Part shown: positions 1 through 6,424 of the stretch, in pieces | How positions within the stretch are numbered: position 1 is the first letter of the stretch | Layout of the letters: the number at the start of each line of letters is the position of its first letter | Assembly: GCA_027364825.1 (NCBI GenBank) | Contig: DAHXOM010000108.1 | Coordinates: 1-9,774, forward strand | Reading direction: 5' to 3' | Origin: a bacterium | Lineage (GTDB): Bacteria; JAMCPX01 | Length of the DNA: 9,774 nucleotides | Position numbers and translations under genes: made by a program | Notes under the pieces: model-generated | Seen by the model: only the letters and a program-made list of their open reading frames with translations | Told to the model about the DNA's origin: nothing | Database searches by the model: none

Positions 1-30
1 TTGACCGCCATTGTGAAGGAGGAGAGATGA
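1..30 (+). CDS. fabZ: FabZ C-terminus (partial), (3R)-hydroxyacyl-ACP dehydratase
   Basis: The first frame is open from the window edge and encodes LTAIVKEER before a TGA at 28-30. Only nine codons are visible, so the assignment rests mostly on position. In many proteobacteria fabZ lies directly upstream of lpxA, and FabZ proteins often end in a short beta strand followed by a few charged residues, which this tail resembles. The stop overlaps the lpxA start in an ATGA junction, the same coupling seen at two later junctions. Another upstream gene such as lpxD cannot be excluded from so short a piece. Confidence 0.5.
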   Translation: MTAIVKEER

Positions 31-806
31 ACATACACCCGACCGCTATCATATCCCCGTCTGCAAAGCTTGGAGATGTTGAAATAGGTCCCTATACGGT
101 TATCGGCCCGGATGTTCAAATAGATGATGGAACAGTCGTAGGTCCGTCTGCTGTGATCGAGGGACACACGACGATAGGAAAGAACAATAAAATATTTCAG
201 TTCGTCTCCCTGGGGTCTCCACCGCAGGACCTTAAATATAAAAATGAACCTACCCGCCTTGTAATCGGGGACAATAATATTATTCGGGAACATGTAGTCA
301 TAAATCCCGGTACACCTACCGGAAGGACGATAACAACGATAGGCAATAAAAATCTCTTCATGATAGGCTCGCACGTCGCGCATGATTGTATCGTCGGAGA
401 TGAGACCGTGTTTGCAAACAGTGCGACCCTTGCAGGCCATGTTACGGTCGAGAGTATGGCGATCCTGGGAGGTCTTATAGCAGTCCATCAGTTCGCGAGG
501 ATAGGCAGGCTCGCCATGGTTGGAGGAGGCGCAATGGCAACAATGGATGTCCCTCCTTTTGCCGTTGCAAGCGGCGACAGGGCAAAGCTGTACGGCATAA
601 ACATAATCGGTCTGAGGCGCAGGGGATTTACGAAGGAAAAGATACTGCTTATAGAAAAGGCCTACCGTCTGCTCTTCAGAAGCAACTACAGCCTCGCTGA
701 TGCAATAAAAAAAGTTGAGGATGAGATCCAGCCGGATCCGGACGTCCGGTACCTGATAGAATTCATTCAGACATCAAAACGGGGTGTTTGCAGGTACAGG
801 ATATGA
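27..806 (+). CDS. lpxA: LpxA, UDP-N-acetylglucosamine O-acyltransferase
   Basis: Cytoplasmic trimeric acyltransferase that catalyses the first step of lipid A synthesis, moving a 3-hydroxyacyl chain from ACP to position 3 of UDP-GlcNAc or its 3-amino analogue. The 259 residues match the family length (E. coli 262). Residues 1-185 are left-handed beta-helix hexapeptide repeats and the rest is the helical C-terminal domain. With a constant offset of 6 from E. coli, the key residues are kept: Q67, D68, K70, H116, catalytic H119 (in HVAHDC), H138, H154 (in VHQF), R198 and R199. G167 matches E. coli G173, which permits long chains, whereas the H191 position is R185. The usual RGT after the REH motif reads PGT (residues 94-96). 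The ATG follows a strong AAGGAGGAG and overlaps the upstream stop by 4 nt. Identity is secure; acyl length and sugar preference are inference. Confidence 0.97.
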   Translation: MNIHPTAIISPSAKLGDVEIGPYTVIGPDVQIDDGTVVGPSAVIEGHTTIGKNNKIFQFVSLGSPPQDLKYKNEPTRLVIGDNNIIREHVVINPGTPTGRTITTIGNKNLFMIGSHVAHDCIVGDETVFANSATLAGHVTVESMAILGGLIAVHQFARIGRLAMVGGGAMATMDVPPFAVASGDRAKLYGINIIGLRRRGFTKEKILLIEKAYRLLFRSNYSLADAIKKVEDEIQPDPDVRYLIEFIQTSKRGVCRYRI

Positions 807-1768
807 AGGTTCGGATAGGCGTTGTTGGTGCAGGCTACCTCGGTACTTTTCACTGTGACAAGTACACGCACCTTGAAGATGCTGAACTGGTAGCGATAGC
901 CGATAATGATGAGGAAAAAAGGAAAAAAGCATACGACAGGTTTAAGGTCGACACCTATGCGGATTTTAAAAAATTGTACGGCCGCGTCGATGCCGTCAGT
1001 ATTGTTGTACCGACAATCAGCCATTATGAAGTAGCCGGTTTTTTTCTGAAACACGGTATCCCCGTACTGCTTGAAAAACCTATTACCGATACCGTACTGC
1101 ATGCAAAAAAACTGGTAGCGATTGCAGAAAAAAACAATACGGCCTTTCAGATCGGCCACCTCGAACGCTTTAACAGCGCCATAAGGACGGTCAAAAGCAT
1201 GATCCATAAGCCCGTGTTTATAGAGGTACACAGGTTAAGCCCTTTTACGGTCAGGGGGACCGATGTGGATGTTGTCAGGGATCTTATGATCCACGACCTT
1301 GATATTATCCTGTCACTGATCCAGTCGGATATCGTATCCATCGATGCTGTCGGCGTTCCTGTATTGACCGATAAGATCGATATTGCAAACGCGAGGCTGA
1401 AATTTAAAAACGGCTGCGTTGCGAACGTCACCGCAAGCAGGGTGTCTACGGAAAAGATGCGGAAGATAAGACTGTTTCAGAGCGATGCATATTTCTCCAT
1501 AGATTATGGCGCATCGAAGGTGAATATCGTAAGGATACACGACGGGCCAAATCCCGAGCTGGATGCACAGCAACTCGAGATATCGAAAGAAGACAGCCTG
1601 CTTGAGGAAATAAAAAGCTTTATTCATGCCGTAAAGACAAAGGGGGAACCCGTGGTCAAAGGCAGGGACGGCCTGCTGGCACTCGAAATCGCATTCAAGA
1701 TTCTCACGAAGATAGAAAGAAATCTTAACATTATCGGTTATGAAGAAAATATTAATCATAGCAGGTGA
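803..1768 (+). CDS. gnnA: Gfo/Idh/MocA oxidoreductase, GnnA-like UDP-GlcNAc 3-dehydrogenase
   Basis: NAD(P)-dependent sugar dehydrogenase of 321 residues. The N-terminal Rossmann fold has GAGYLG at 9-14. The family EKP motif is at 91-93, with K92 the expected catalytic lysine. The C-terminal domain has RGTDVDVV at 151-158 and HDLD at 164-167. In Acidithiobacillus ferrooxidans, gnnA and gnnB lie between lpxA and lpxB and turn UDP-GlcNAc into its 3-amino form, giving amide-linked acyl chains in lipid A. This gene has the same position, so GnnA is the best hypothesis, but no gnnB aminotransferase is present here. I chose the ATG at 803 (MKVRIGVVGAG) over an in-frame TTG at 788. It gives an ATGA overlap with lpxA and starts just before the first beta strand. 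The last nine codons overlap lpxB. The family is sure; the substrate is inferred. Confidence 0.85.
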   Translation: MKVRIGVVGAGYLGTFHCDKYTHLEDAELVAIADNDEEKRKKAYDRFKVDTYADFKKLYGRVDAVSIVVPTISHYEVAGFFLKHGIPVLLEKPITDTVLHAKKLVAIAEKNNTAFQIGHLERFNSAIRTVKSMIHKPVFIEVHRLSPFTVRGTDVDVVRDLMIHDLDIILSLIQSDIVSIDAVGVPVLTDKIDIANARLKFKNGCVANVTASRVSTEKMRKIRLFQSDAYFSIDYGASKVNIVRIHDGPNPELDAQQLEISKEDSLLEEIKSFIHAVKTKGEPVVKGRDGLLALEIAFKILTKIERNLNIIGYEENINHSR

Positions 1769-3035
1769 GCCGTCTGCGGATCTCCACGGTGCAAACCTTG
1801 TCAAGGCCATACGCGCAGCCATGGCTAAAGATAAATCCCCGGCCCATCCTTCGGACGGGTACACCGCCCCCTTTACCAAAGGGGGGATAGAAGGGATTAC
1901 TCAAGATGACGCAGGGAGGAGTTCCGAAGGGGAGGCGAACCGTACACAGCCAATCAATGATGTTGTCAGAACTCATTCATCCGATGACATTGAATTTACG
2001 GGTATCGGCGGCAGTCTTATGAAGCAGGCAGGTGTGAACATCATCTATGACGCGGATAAGATCGCGGTTGTGGGAATATCGGAGGTAATCAAGCATCTCG
2101 GCATGATCAAGCAGGCGTTTAAAACGGTAGAGACATTTGCCCATGAAGAGCACATAGACCTCGCAATACTGATTGATTTCCCGGATTTCAATCTCAGGCT
2201 TGCAAAGAAGCTCTATACTATGAATATACCCCTTGTTTATTATATCTCTCCGCAGGTCTGGGCATGGAGAAAAGGCAGGATAAAAAAAATAGCACGGTAT
2301 TTTAAACAGGTGCTTGTTATTTTCAGTTTTGAGGAATCAATATACAGGGAGGCGGGTATCAAGGTACGGTTTGTGGGCCATCCGCTGGTAAAAACGGTAA
2401 AGATGACCGGGACGAAAGAAACCCTTATCAAGAAGTACGGTCTCCCCGACAAGACCAGGGTTATCGCCATGCTGCCCGGAAGCAGGACGGCGGAGGTAAA
2501 AAGACATCTGCCGATAATGCTTGAGGCTGCATCGATCATCAATAAATCTTATCAGGATCTGTCGTTCGTTATACCGGTCCTGTCGTCACAGGCTGCAATG
2601 TGCGCTCAGATCGCCGGTACGTTCAAAGTATCGGTAAAGATAATCGTCGACGATACCTACAATGCCGTCGGTATGTCCGAGTTTGCCGTAGTAACATCGG
2701 GGACAGCGACACTGGAGACCGCACTGCTCGGCATACCCATGGTGATCGTGTACAAAGTTTCGTTTTTGTCACACATGGTGGCAAAGGTCATGCTTTCCAT
2801 TGACCGTATCGGTATCGTCAACATAGCTACCGGGGAGGATATCGTGCCGGAACTTGTCCAGACCGGCCTGAAGCCTGAAACACTTGCAAATATAATGGAT
2901 ATGTATCTTAAAGATAAAGGGGCTTACAGCAGAATGAAAGAGGGCTATGTAAAACTAAGGAATATTCTCAGTGACAGGGATGCTTCGGAGAGTGCAGCTT
3001 ACGAGGTTATCAATCTGTTGGAATCCGCCGTATGA
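1740..3035 (+). CDS. lpxB: LpxB, lipid-A-disaccharide synthase, with an internal insert
   Basis: Peripheral inner-membrane GT19 glycosyltransferase. It joins UDP-2,3-diacylglucosamine to lipid X to give the beta-1,6 disaccharide of lipid A. Landmarks in order are MKKILIIAGEPSADLHGA at the N-terminus, IGGSLMKQAG (89-98), IDFPDFN (145-151), YYISPQVWAWR (167-177), FVGHPL (211-216), LPGSRTAEV (245-253) and TSGTATLETAL (319-329). The protein has 431 residues where the family has about 380. The excess falls between LVKAIRAAMAKD and DIEFTGIGG, residues 32-82, which are rich in Gly, Ser, Asp, Thr and Pro with no LpxB similarity I can see. Removing them restores normal length (380). The reading frame is intact and all later motifs are kept, so the enzyme is probably active. 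It overlaps the upstream gene by 29 nt and msbA by 4 nt. Confidence 0.96.
   Translation: MKKILIIAGEPSADLHGANLVKAIRAAMAKDKSPAHPSDGYTAPFTKGGIEGITQDDAGRSSEGEANRTQPINDVVRTHSSDDIEFTGIGGSLMKQAGVNIIYDADKIAVVGISEVIKHLGMIKQAFKTVETFAHEEHIDLAILIDFPDFNLRLAKKLYTMNIPLVYYISPQVWAWRKGRIKKIARYFKQVLVIFSFEESIYREAGIKVRFVGHPLVKTVKMTGTKETLIKKYGLPDKTRVIAMLPGSRTAEVKRHLPIMLEAASIINKSYQDLSFVIPVLSSQAAMCAQIAGTFKVSVKIIVDDTYNAVGMSEFAVVTSGTATLETALLGIPMVIVYKVSFLSHMVAKVMLSIDRIGIVNIATGEDIVPELVQTGLKPETLANIMDMYLKDKGAYSRMKEGYVKLRNILSDRDASESAAYEVINLLESAV
1833..1985 (+). repeat. Palindromic repeat-like insertion inside lpxB, in frame
   Basis: These 153 nt encode the residues that LpxB homologues lack. They hold nested inverted repeats. 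The perfect inner hairpin is CCCCCTTT (1867-1874), loop ACC, AAAGGGGG (1878-1885). AATCCC (1834-1839) pairs with GGGATT (1893-1898), and CCTTCGGA (1848-1855) pairs with TCCGAAGG (1923-1930). The translated piece APFTKGGIEGI (43-53) resembles peptides commonly read out of dispersed CCCCTTT...AAAGGGG palindromes in bacterial genomes. The insert is a multiple of three, has no stop, and is bracketed by GAT at 1830-1832 and 1983-1985, a 3-nt match that could be chance. The exact borders are inferred from family alignment by eye. Confidence 0.7.
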
Positions 3036-4843
3036 ATAAGAAAATTGTAACGAGATTACTTGGATATTTAAGGCCGTACATCGGAAGGTTCGTTATTGCC
3101 ATGGTCCTCATGATTATCCTGTCCCTTATGACGGGCGCGCTTGCATACCTTGCGGGGCCGCTCATAAAATTTGTAATAAATCCCGCGGAAACAACCCTGC
3201 ACATTGCAGGTCCTTTTCTTTTCCTCGCGAAGATTCCCAAAAAAGAACTGTTCTATTACCTGCCCGTAACCCTGATCGTTGTGGCGCTCCTGAAAGGGCT
3301 TTCCTTCTATGGTCAGGCTTATTTTATGGGGAATATCGGGCAGAGAGTGATCATGGACATGCGCAACAGGCTGTTTGAGCATATCCAGTACCTGCCCATG
3401 GATTACTTCTCGAGGGTAAATACCGGTACGCTTGTATCAAGGATTATGAACGATGTGGGGCTCGTTCAGGGGGCCGTTACGAGTGCTGTGGCAGGAAGTC
3501 TCAGAGACAGCTTTTCAATCATCGTCCTGATAGGACTTGCGCTTTATCTGGATTGGAAGCTTGCAGTCCTCACGTTTCTCGTTTACCCGATTGCAGGGTA
3601 TGCAGTGGTATTGGTCGGCAGAAAGCTGCGCAAGGTCAGTGTACAGGGTCAGAACGCTGCGGCAAGCCTGAACAACAAATTGTTTGAATCCATCTCGAGC
3701 ATGAATATCGTCAAGGCATTTAACCGCGAGGAACATGAGATAAGCAGGTTTAAAAGGTTTACCTCAAACCTTTATTCCGCACTGATGCGGGGCATAAAGG
3801 TAAATGCCCTGTTCGTACCATCCATGGAATTCCTCATGGTTATCGGGTTTGTCGGTGCTTTCTGGTATGGAGGCATGCGTATCATGAACGGTACCCTCAC
3901 CCCGGAGGGGTTCTTCTCATTCTTTGCAGCAATAGGATTGCTGTACCAGCCCGTGAAAAACCTCAGTAATATCAACAGCGTAATCCAGGACGGACTTGCT
4001 GCATCGACGCGTGTTTTTGACGTTATGGATGAACCTTCGGAAACGCTCAGACAGGGCGCGAAGACACTCGGCGAAATAAAGCATCAGATATCCTTTAACA
4101 ACATCGGTTTCCGGTATGCTGAACAAGAGGTCCTGAAGAATGTAACCATCAGGGTAAAAAAAGGAGAGATACTCGCAATCGTCGGAGACAGCGGTGCGGG
4201 TAAAAGCACGTTTGTAAGTCTGCTCACAAGATTTTATGATGCAACATCGGGTTCTATCAGGATAGATGATACCGATATAAAGGACATCACGCTGAAATCA
4301 TTGAGGGACGCAATCGGTATGGTGACCCAGGAGACCATTCTGTTCGATGATACGGTTTACAACAATATTCTTTACGGCAAGAAGGATGCTACCCTGGATG
4401 AGGTCGTAGGCGCTGCAAAGTCTGCTTACGCGCATAACTTTATCGTTAATTTACCGGACGGGTATAATACAAACCTCGGAGAGAGGGGCGCAAAATTATC
4501 AGGCGGAGAGAGGCAGACGATCGCAATCGCAAGGGCTGTACTGAAAAATCCTTCCATTCTCATACTGGATGAAGCCACTTCAAACCTTGATGCGAGATCG
4601 GAAAACGAGGTGCAGAAGGCGCTTGATAACCTCATGAAAGGTAAAACAACATTCCTGATAGCCCACCGGCTGTATACGGCAGAGAGGGCCGACAGGATAG
4701 CCGTCCTGGTAAAAGGTCAGCTCGTGGAAGAGGGGCCGCACGATGTGCTTATGAAAAACGCAGGCTATTACAATAAACTTTATACGCTCCAGCATACGCT
4801 CTTCGCAAAAGAAACGTCTGCTCATGATGAAAAAAATCCTTGA
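3032..4843 (+). CDS. msbA: MsbA-type lipid A flippase, ABC exporter
   Basis: Homodimeric half-transporter of 603 residues that flips lipid A, or its core-linked form, from the cytoplasmic to the periplasmic leaflet of the inner membrane. Residues 1-325 are the transmembrane domain with six predicted helices, for example near 17-45, 76-98, 150-172, 176-196 and 262-282. Residues 350-590 are the ATPase domain. Visible motifs are Walker A GDSGAGKST (385-393), Q-loop Q433, signature LSGGERQ (489-495), Walker B ILILDE (509-514) and H-loop H545. The residue after the signature is T (ERQT) rather than the commoner R. The general family is ABCB-type. The MsbA call is favoured by length, by overall similarity, and by location directly after lpxB with an ATGA overlap. 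A different lipid substrate is possible but less likely. Confidence 0.93.
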   Translation: MNKKIVTRLLGYLRPYIGRFVIAMVLMIILSLMTGALAYLAGPLIKFVINPAETTLHIAGPFLFLAKIPKKELFYYLPVTLIVVALLKGLSFYGQAYFMGNIGQRVIMDMRNRLFEHIQYLPMDYFSRVNTGTLVSRIMNDVGLVQGAVTSAVAGSLRDSFSIIVLIGLALYLDWKLAVLTFLVYPIAGYAVVLVGRKLRKVSVQGQNAAASLNNKLFESISSMNIVKAFNREEHEISRFKRFTSNLYSALMRGIKVNALFVPSMEFLMVIGFVGAFWYGGMRIMNGTLTPEGFFSFFAAIGLLYQPVKNLSNINSVIQDGLAASTRVFDVMDEPSETLRQGAKTLGEIKHQISFNNIGFRYAEQEVLKNVTIRVKKGEILAIVGDSGAGKSTFVSLLTRFYDATSGSIRIDDTDIKDITLKSLRDAIGMVTQETILFDDTVYNNILYGKKDATLDEVVGAAKSAYAHNFIVNLPDGYNTNLGERGAKLSGGERQTIAIARAVLKNPSILILDEATSNLDARSENEVQKALDNLMKGKTTFLIAHRLYTAERADRIAVLVKGQLVEEGPHDVLMKNAGYYNKLYTLQHTLFAKETSAHDEKNP

Positions 4844-5480
4844 TGCCGTTGTTCCCGCTGTTGCCAGCTGGTTGATATGGGTATTGACCTATCTTTTATC
4901 CTCAACAATACGATGGACATTTATAGGTAAGGAAAATTTTGACATTATCATGTCAAATACAGGGGCTGTTGCGGTATTCTGGCATGGGGAGATGTTGATG
5001 CTTCCGTATACCCACCGGCATAAAAAGGTGGCGATCATTATCAGCAAGAGCAAGGACGGCGATATAGCAACAGCAGTGATCAACCGCTTTGGGTTCGATG
5101 CTGTCCGGGGGTCGAGTTCACGCGGGGCTGAATCAGCCATACTTGCAACCATGGAACTTCTGAAAAATAAGTATACGATAGGCCTGGCGGGTGACGGACC
5201 CAAGGGACCATACCATGTCATGAAGCCAGGACCGATATGGTTTGCACAGAAGATGAACATGCCTCTTATTCCGGTTACCGCACGGTTCAAGCACTATGTC
5301 CAACTAAAGTCCTGGGATAGATTTTTGATACCCATGCCCTTCACAAAAGCGGTTGCGATCTATGGTGAACCCCTGTCGATGCAGGGGCTCCAGAGGAGAG
5401 AGGGCATGCACCTTGTTCAACAACGCATGGAGCAGCAAGAAGCAGTCGCGGAAAAGATGTTTACCCGAAACATGCGATAA
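4824..5480 (+). CDS. lpxJ: DUF374 lysophospholipid-acyltransferase family protein, LpxJ-like lipid A acyltransferase
   Basis: Inner-membrane protein of 218 residues of the DUF374 branch of the LPLAT superfamily. A hydrophobic N-terminus (8-28) is followed by FWHGEML (52-58) with likely catalytic H54, then SKSKDGD (74-80), RGSSSRG (95-101), GDGPKGP (123-129), SWDRFLIP (163-170) and YGEP (180-183), all DUF374 landmarks. The Helicobacter member, LpxJ, adds a secondary acyl chain to lipid A in place of LpxL and does not need Kdo first. Location behind msbA in a lipid A operon supports the same job here, but the acyl donor and position are unknown. The start overlaps msbA by 20 nt and has no clear ribosome binding site. 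A second ATG follows at 4827 in the same frame. It is the last gene of the block; waaA and lpxK do not follow. Confidence 0.85.
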   Translation: MMKKILDAVVPAVASWLIWVLTYLLSSTIRWTFIGKENFDIIMSNTGAVAVFWHGEMLMLPYTHRHKKVAIIISKSKDGDIATAVINRFGFDAVRGSSSRGAESAILATMELLKNKYTIGLAGDGPKGPYHVMKPGPIWFAQKMNMPLIPVTARFKHYVQLKSWDRFLIPMPFTKAVAIYGEPLSMQGLQRREGMHLVQQRMEQQEAVAEKMFTRNMR

Positions 5481-5486
5481 GGGTAA
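5461..5486 (+). terminator. Weak stem-loop at the end of the lipid A operon
   Basis: TTACCC (5461-5466) pairs with GGGTAA (5481-5486) across a 14-nt loop that includes the lpxJ stop, and TTTGTT follows. It is a 6-bp stem with a poor T tract, so it is a marginal intrinsic terminator at best. I saw no better terminator before the next promoter. Confidence 0.2.
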
Positions 5487-5505
5487 TTTGTTCACGAGAA
5501 TATCT

Positions 5506-5551
5506 GTAACCGAAAGTAACTTTGTCCTTTCCGAAAGTTACTTCACGTTAC
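5506..5551 (+). promoter_or_regulatory. Four-site GTAAC/GTTAC dyad, probable upstream activator site
   Basis: GTAAC occurs at 5506 and 5516 and its complement GTTAC at 5537 and 5547. The starts are 10, 21 and 10 nt apart, which places all four on about the same face of the helix. The arms 5506-5523 and 5534-5551 are inverted repeats matching at 15 of 18 positions around a 10-nt centre, and 5504-5505 pairs further with 5552-5553. The centre lies about 122 nt before the transcription start predicted from the sigma-54 element, the usual distance for an enhancer-binding protein. No T tract follows, which argues against a terminator. The regulator is unknown. Confidence 0.6.
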
Positions 5552-5623
5552 AGGGCAAGTATCTGCAAAAAAAATCTGCGTTAGCAACTCATTAAAAAAT
5601 AAGCACTCGGTAGTTTTTCGTAT

Positions 5624-5640
5624 CTGGCATTTATCATGCT
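5624..5640 (+). promoter_or_regulatory. Sigma-54 (RpoN) -24/-12 promoter for satP-acs-porin
   Basis: CTGGCATTTATCATGCT matches the consensus YTGGCAC-N5-TTGCW with GG and GC in exact register (12 nt from first G to first G). The two departures are T for C after GGCA and A for T at the start of TTGC. Transcription would begin near 5651, leaving a leader of about 54 nt. It lies in the only substantial gap between the two gene blocks and has a dyad activator site upstream. I saw no convincing sigma-70 promoter in the gap. Confidence 0.65.
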
Positions 5641-5690
5641 CTTATCCTGATAGGACTGAGGGGATCATTGTTTGTATCAAAATATTTCTA

Positions 5691-5698
5691 AAAGGAGG
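5691..5698 (+). promoter_or_regulatory. Strong ribosome binding site of satP
   Basis: AAAGGAGG is a near-perfect match to the 16S rRNA tail and ends 6 nt before the ATG at 5705. It fixes the start and suggests high translation. Confidence 0.85.
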
Positions 5699-5704
5699 TA
5701 GTTT

Positions 5705-6301
5705 ATGTCAGAAGAAAAACAGGCGGTTTTAACCGCAATTCAGGACACAACAGGGAATCCGGCACCATTGGGCTTATTAGGTTTTGGCATGACAACAGTA
5801 CTTTTGAATCTTGCAAATGCAGGGATAATTTCTCTGGGAAGCATGATCATGGCAATGGGTATTTTTTACGGGGGCATTGCGCAGGTCATTGCCGGTATTG
5901 AAGAATGGAAGAAAAAGAATACCTTCGGTGCCACAGCATTCACATCGTATGGATCTTTCTGGCTGACCCTGGTTGCACTTATTTTCTTTGGGAAATGGGG
6001 CTGGATCGGAGGACAGGATACCGGCGGTATGGTTGCTTATTTGATCCTATGGGGTATTTTTACGCTGGTCATGTACATCGGGACATTGAAACTGAACAAA
6101 GCACTTCAATTTGTGTTCTTCACCTTGTTCGTTTTGTTTTTCTTGCTTGCGGCAGGTGATGCGACCGGCAGTAAGGTGATCCATACGATAGCGGGATATG
6201 AGGGGATCATTTGCGGTCTGTCAGCAATCTATACCGGCCTTGCCCAGGTTTTAAATGAAGTTTACGGCAAGATAGTATGGCCGGTCGGTCCGGTTAAATA
6301 A
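5705..6301 (+). CDS. satP: SatP-type acetate/succinate transporter, GPR1/FUN34/YaaH family
   Basis: Inner-membrane permease of 198 residues (E. coli SatP has 188) that moves acetate, and in some members succinate, most likely with protons. The family signature NPAPLGL followed by GFGMTT is at 18-31, with NLANAG at 35-40. Six hydrophobic helices can be read, roughly 22-42, 44-64, 82-97, 108-127, 134-152 and 163-183. Helix 6 holds YEGIICGLSAIYTGLAQVLNE (165-185), which matches the family end. No signal peptide is expected. It is the first gene behind a sigma-54 promoter and lies 123 nt upstream of acs, so its role is probably carrying acetate for or from the synthetase. The direction of transport is not determined by sequence. 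Confidence 0.94.
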   Translation: MSEEKQAVLTAIQDTTGNPAPLGLLGFGMTTVLLNLANAGIISLGSMIMAMGIFYGGIAQVIAGIEEWKKKNTFGATAFTSYGSFWLTLVALIFFGKWGWIGGQDTGGMVAYLILWGIFTLVMYIGTLKLNKALQFVFFTLFVLFFLLAAGDATGSKVIHTIAGYEGIICGLSAIYTGLAQVLNEVYGKIVWPVGPVK

Positions 6302-6424
6302 TCACAGCTTAAATCAGACAACAAAACAGACAAACATAAATTCCTCATGAAGCAGAAGAAACATACAAAAAAAGACAAAAAGCCGGCATACAAAAAAACA
6401 TCCCAAAAGGAGGAAAATAAAACT
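6302..6424 (+). other. A-rich unstructured leader between satP and acs
   Basis: This 123-nt spacer is strongly A-rich with repeated ACAAA/ACATA words and almost no potential for pairing. No promoter or terminator is evident, so satP and acs are probably on one mRNA. An in-frame ATG at 6347 would add 26 mostly Lys residues to Acs. It has no ribosome binding site and I do not favour it. The bases just before acs hold AAAAGGAGG at 6405-6413. Confidence 0.5.
6405..6413 (+). promoter_or_regulatory. Ribosome binding site that decides the acs start
   Basis: AAAAGGAGG ends 11 nt before the ATG at 6425, slightly long but usable spacing. It supports starting Acs at MANEIKQ rather than at the upstream in-frame ATG at 6347, which has no such site. 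Confidence 0.75.

Noticed and set aside
788..802. TTG start for the gnnA-like gene, five codons upstream
   Set aside because: The ATG at 803 gives an ATGA overlap like the other junctions and places the Rossmann strand at the usual distance from the N-terminus.
767..1231. Minus-strand open frame of 154 codons over lpxA/gnnA
   Set aside because: Antisense to two confidently identified genes, with no family resemblance and no start signal.
1824..1990. lpxB as a frameshifted or broken gene because of its odd N-terminal segment
   Set aside because: The frame is continuous, the insert length is a multiple of three, and all motifs before and after it are intact.
5506..5551. Reading the inverted repeat as a rho-independent terminator
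   Set aside because: The stem is AT-rich and interrupted, and no T tract follows on either strand directly after it. The tandem pentamers with helical spacing suit a protein-binding site better.
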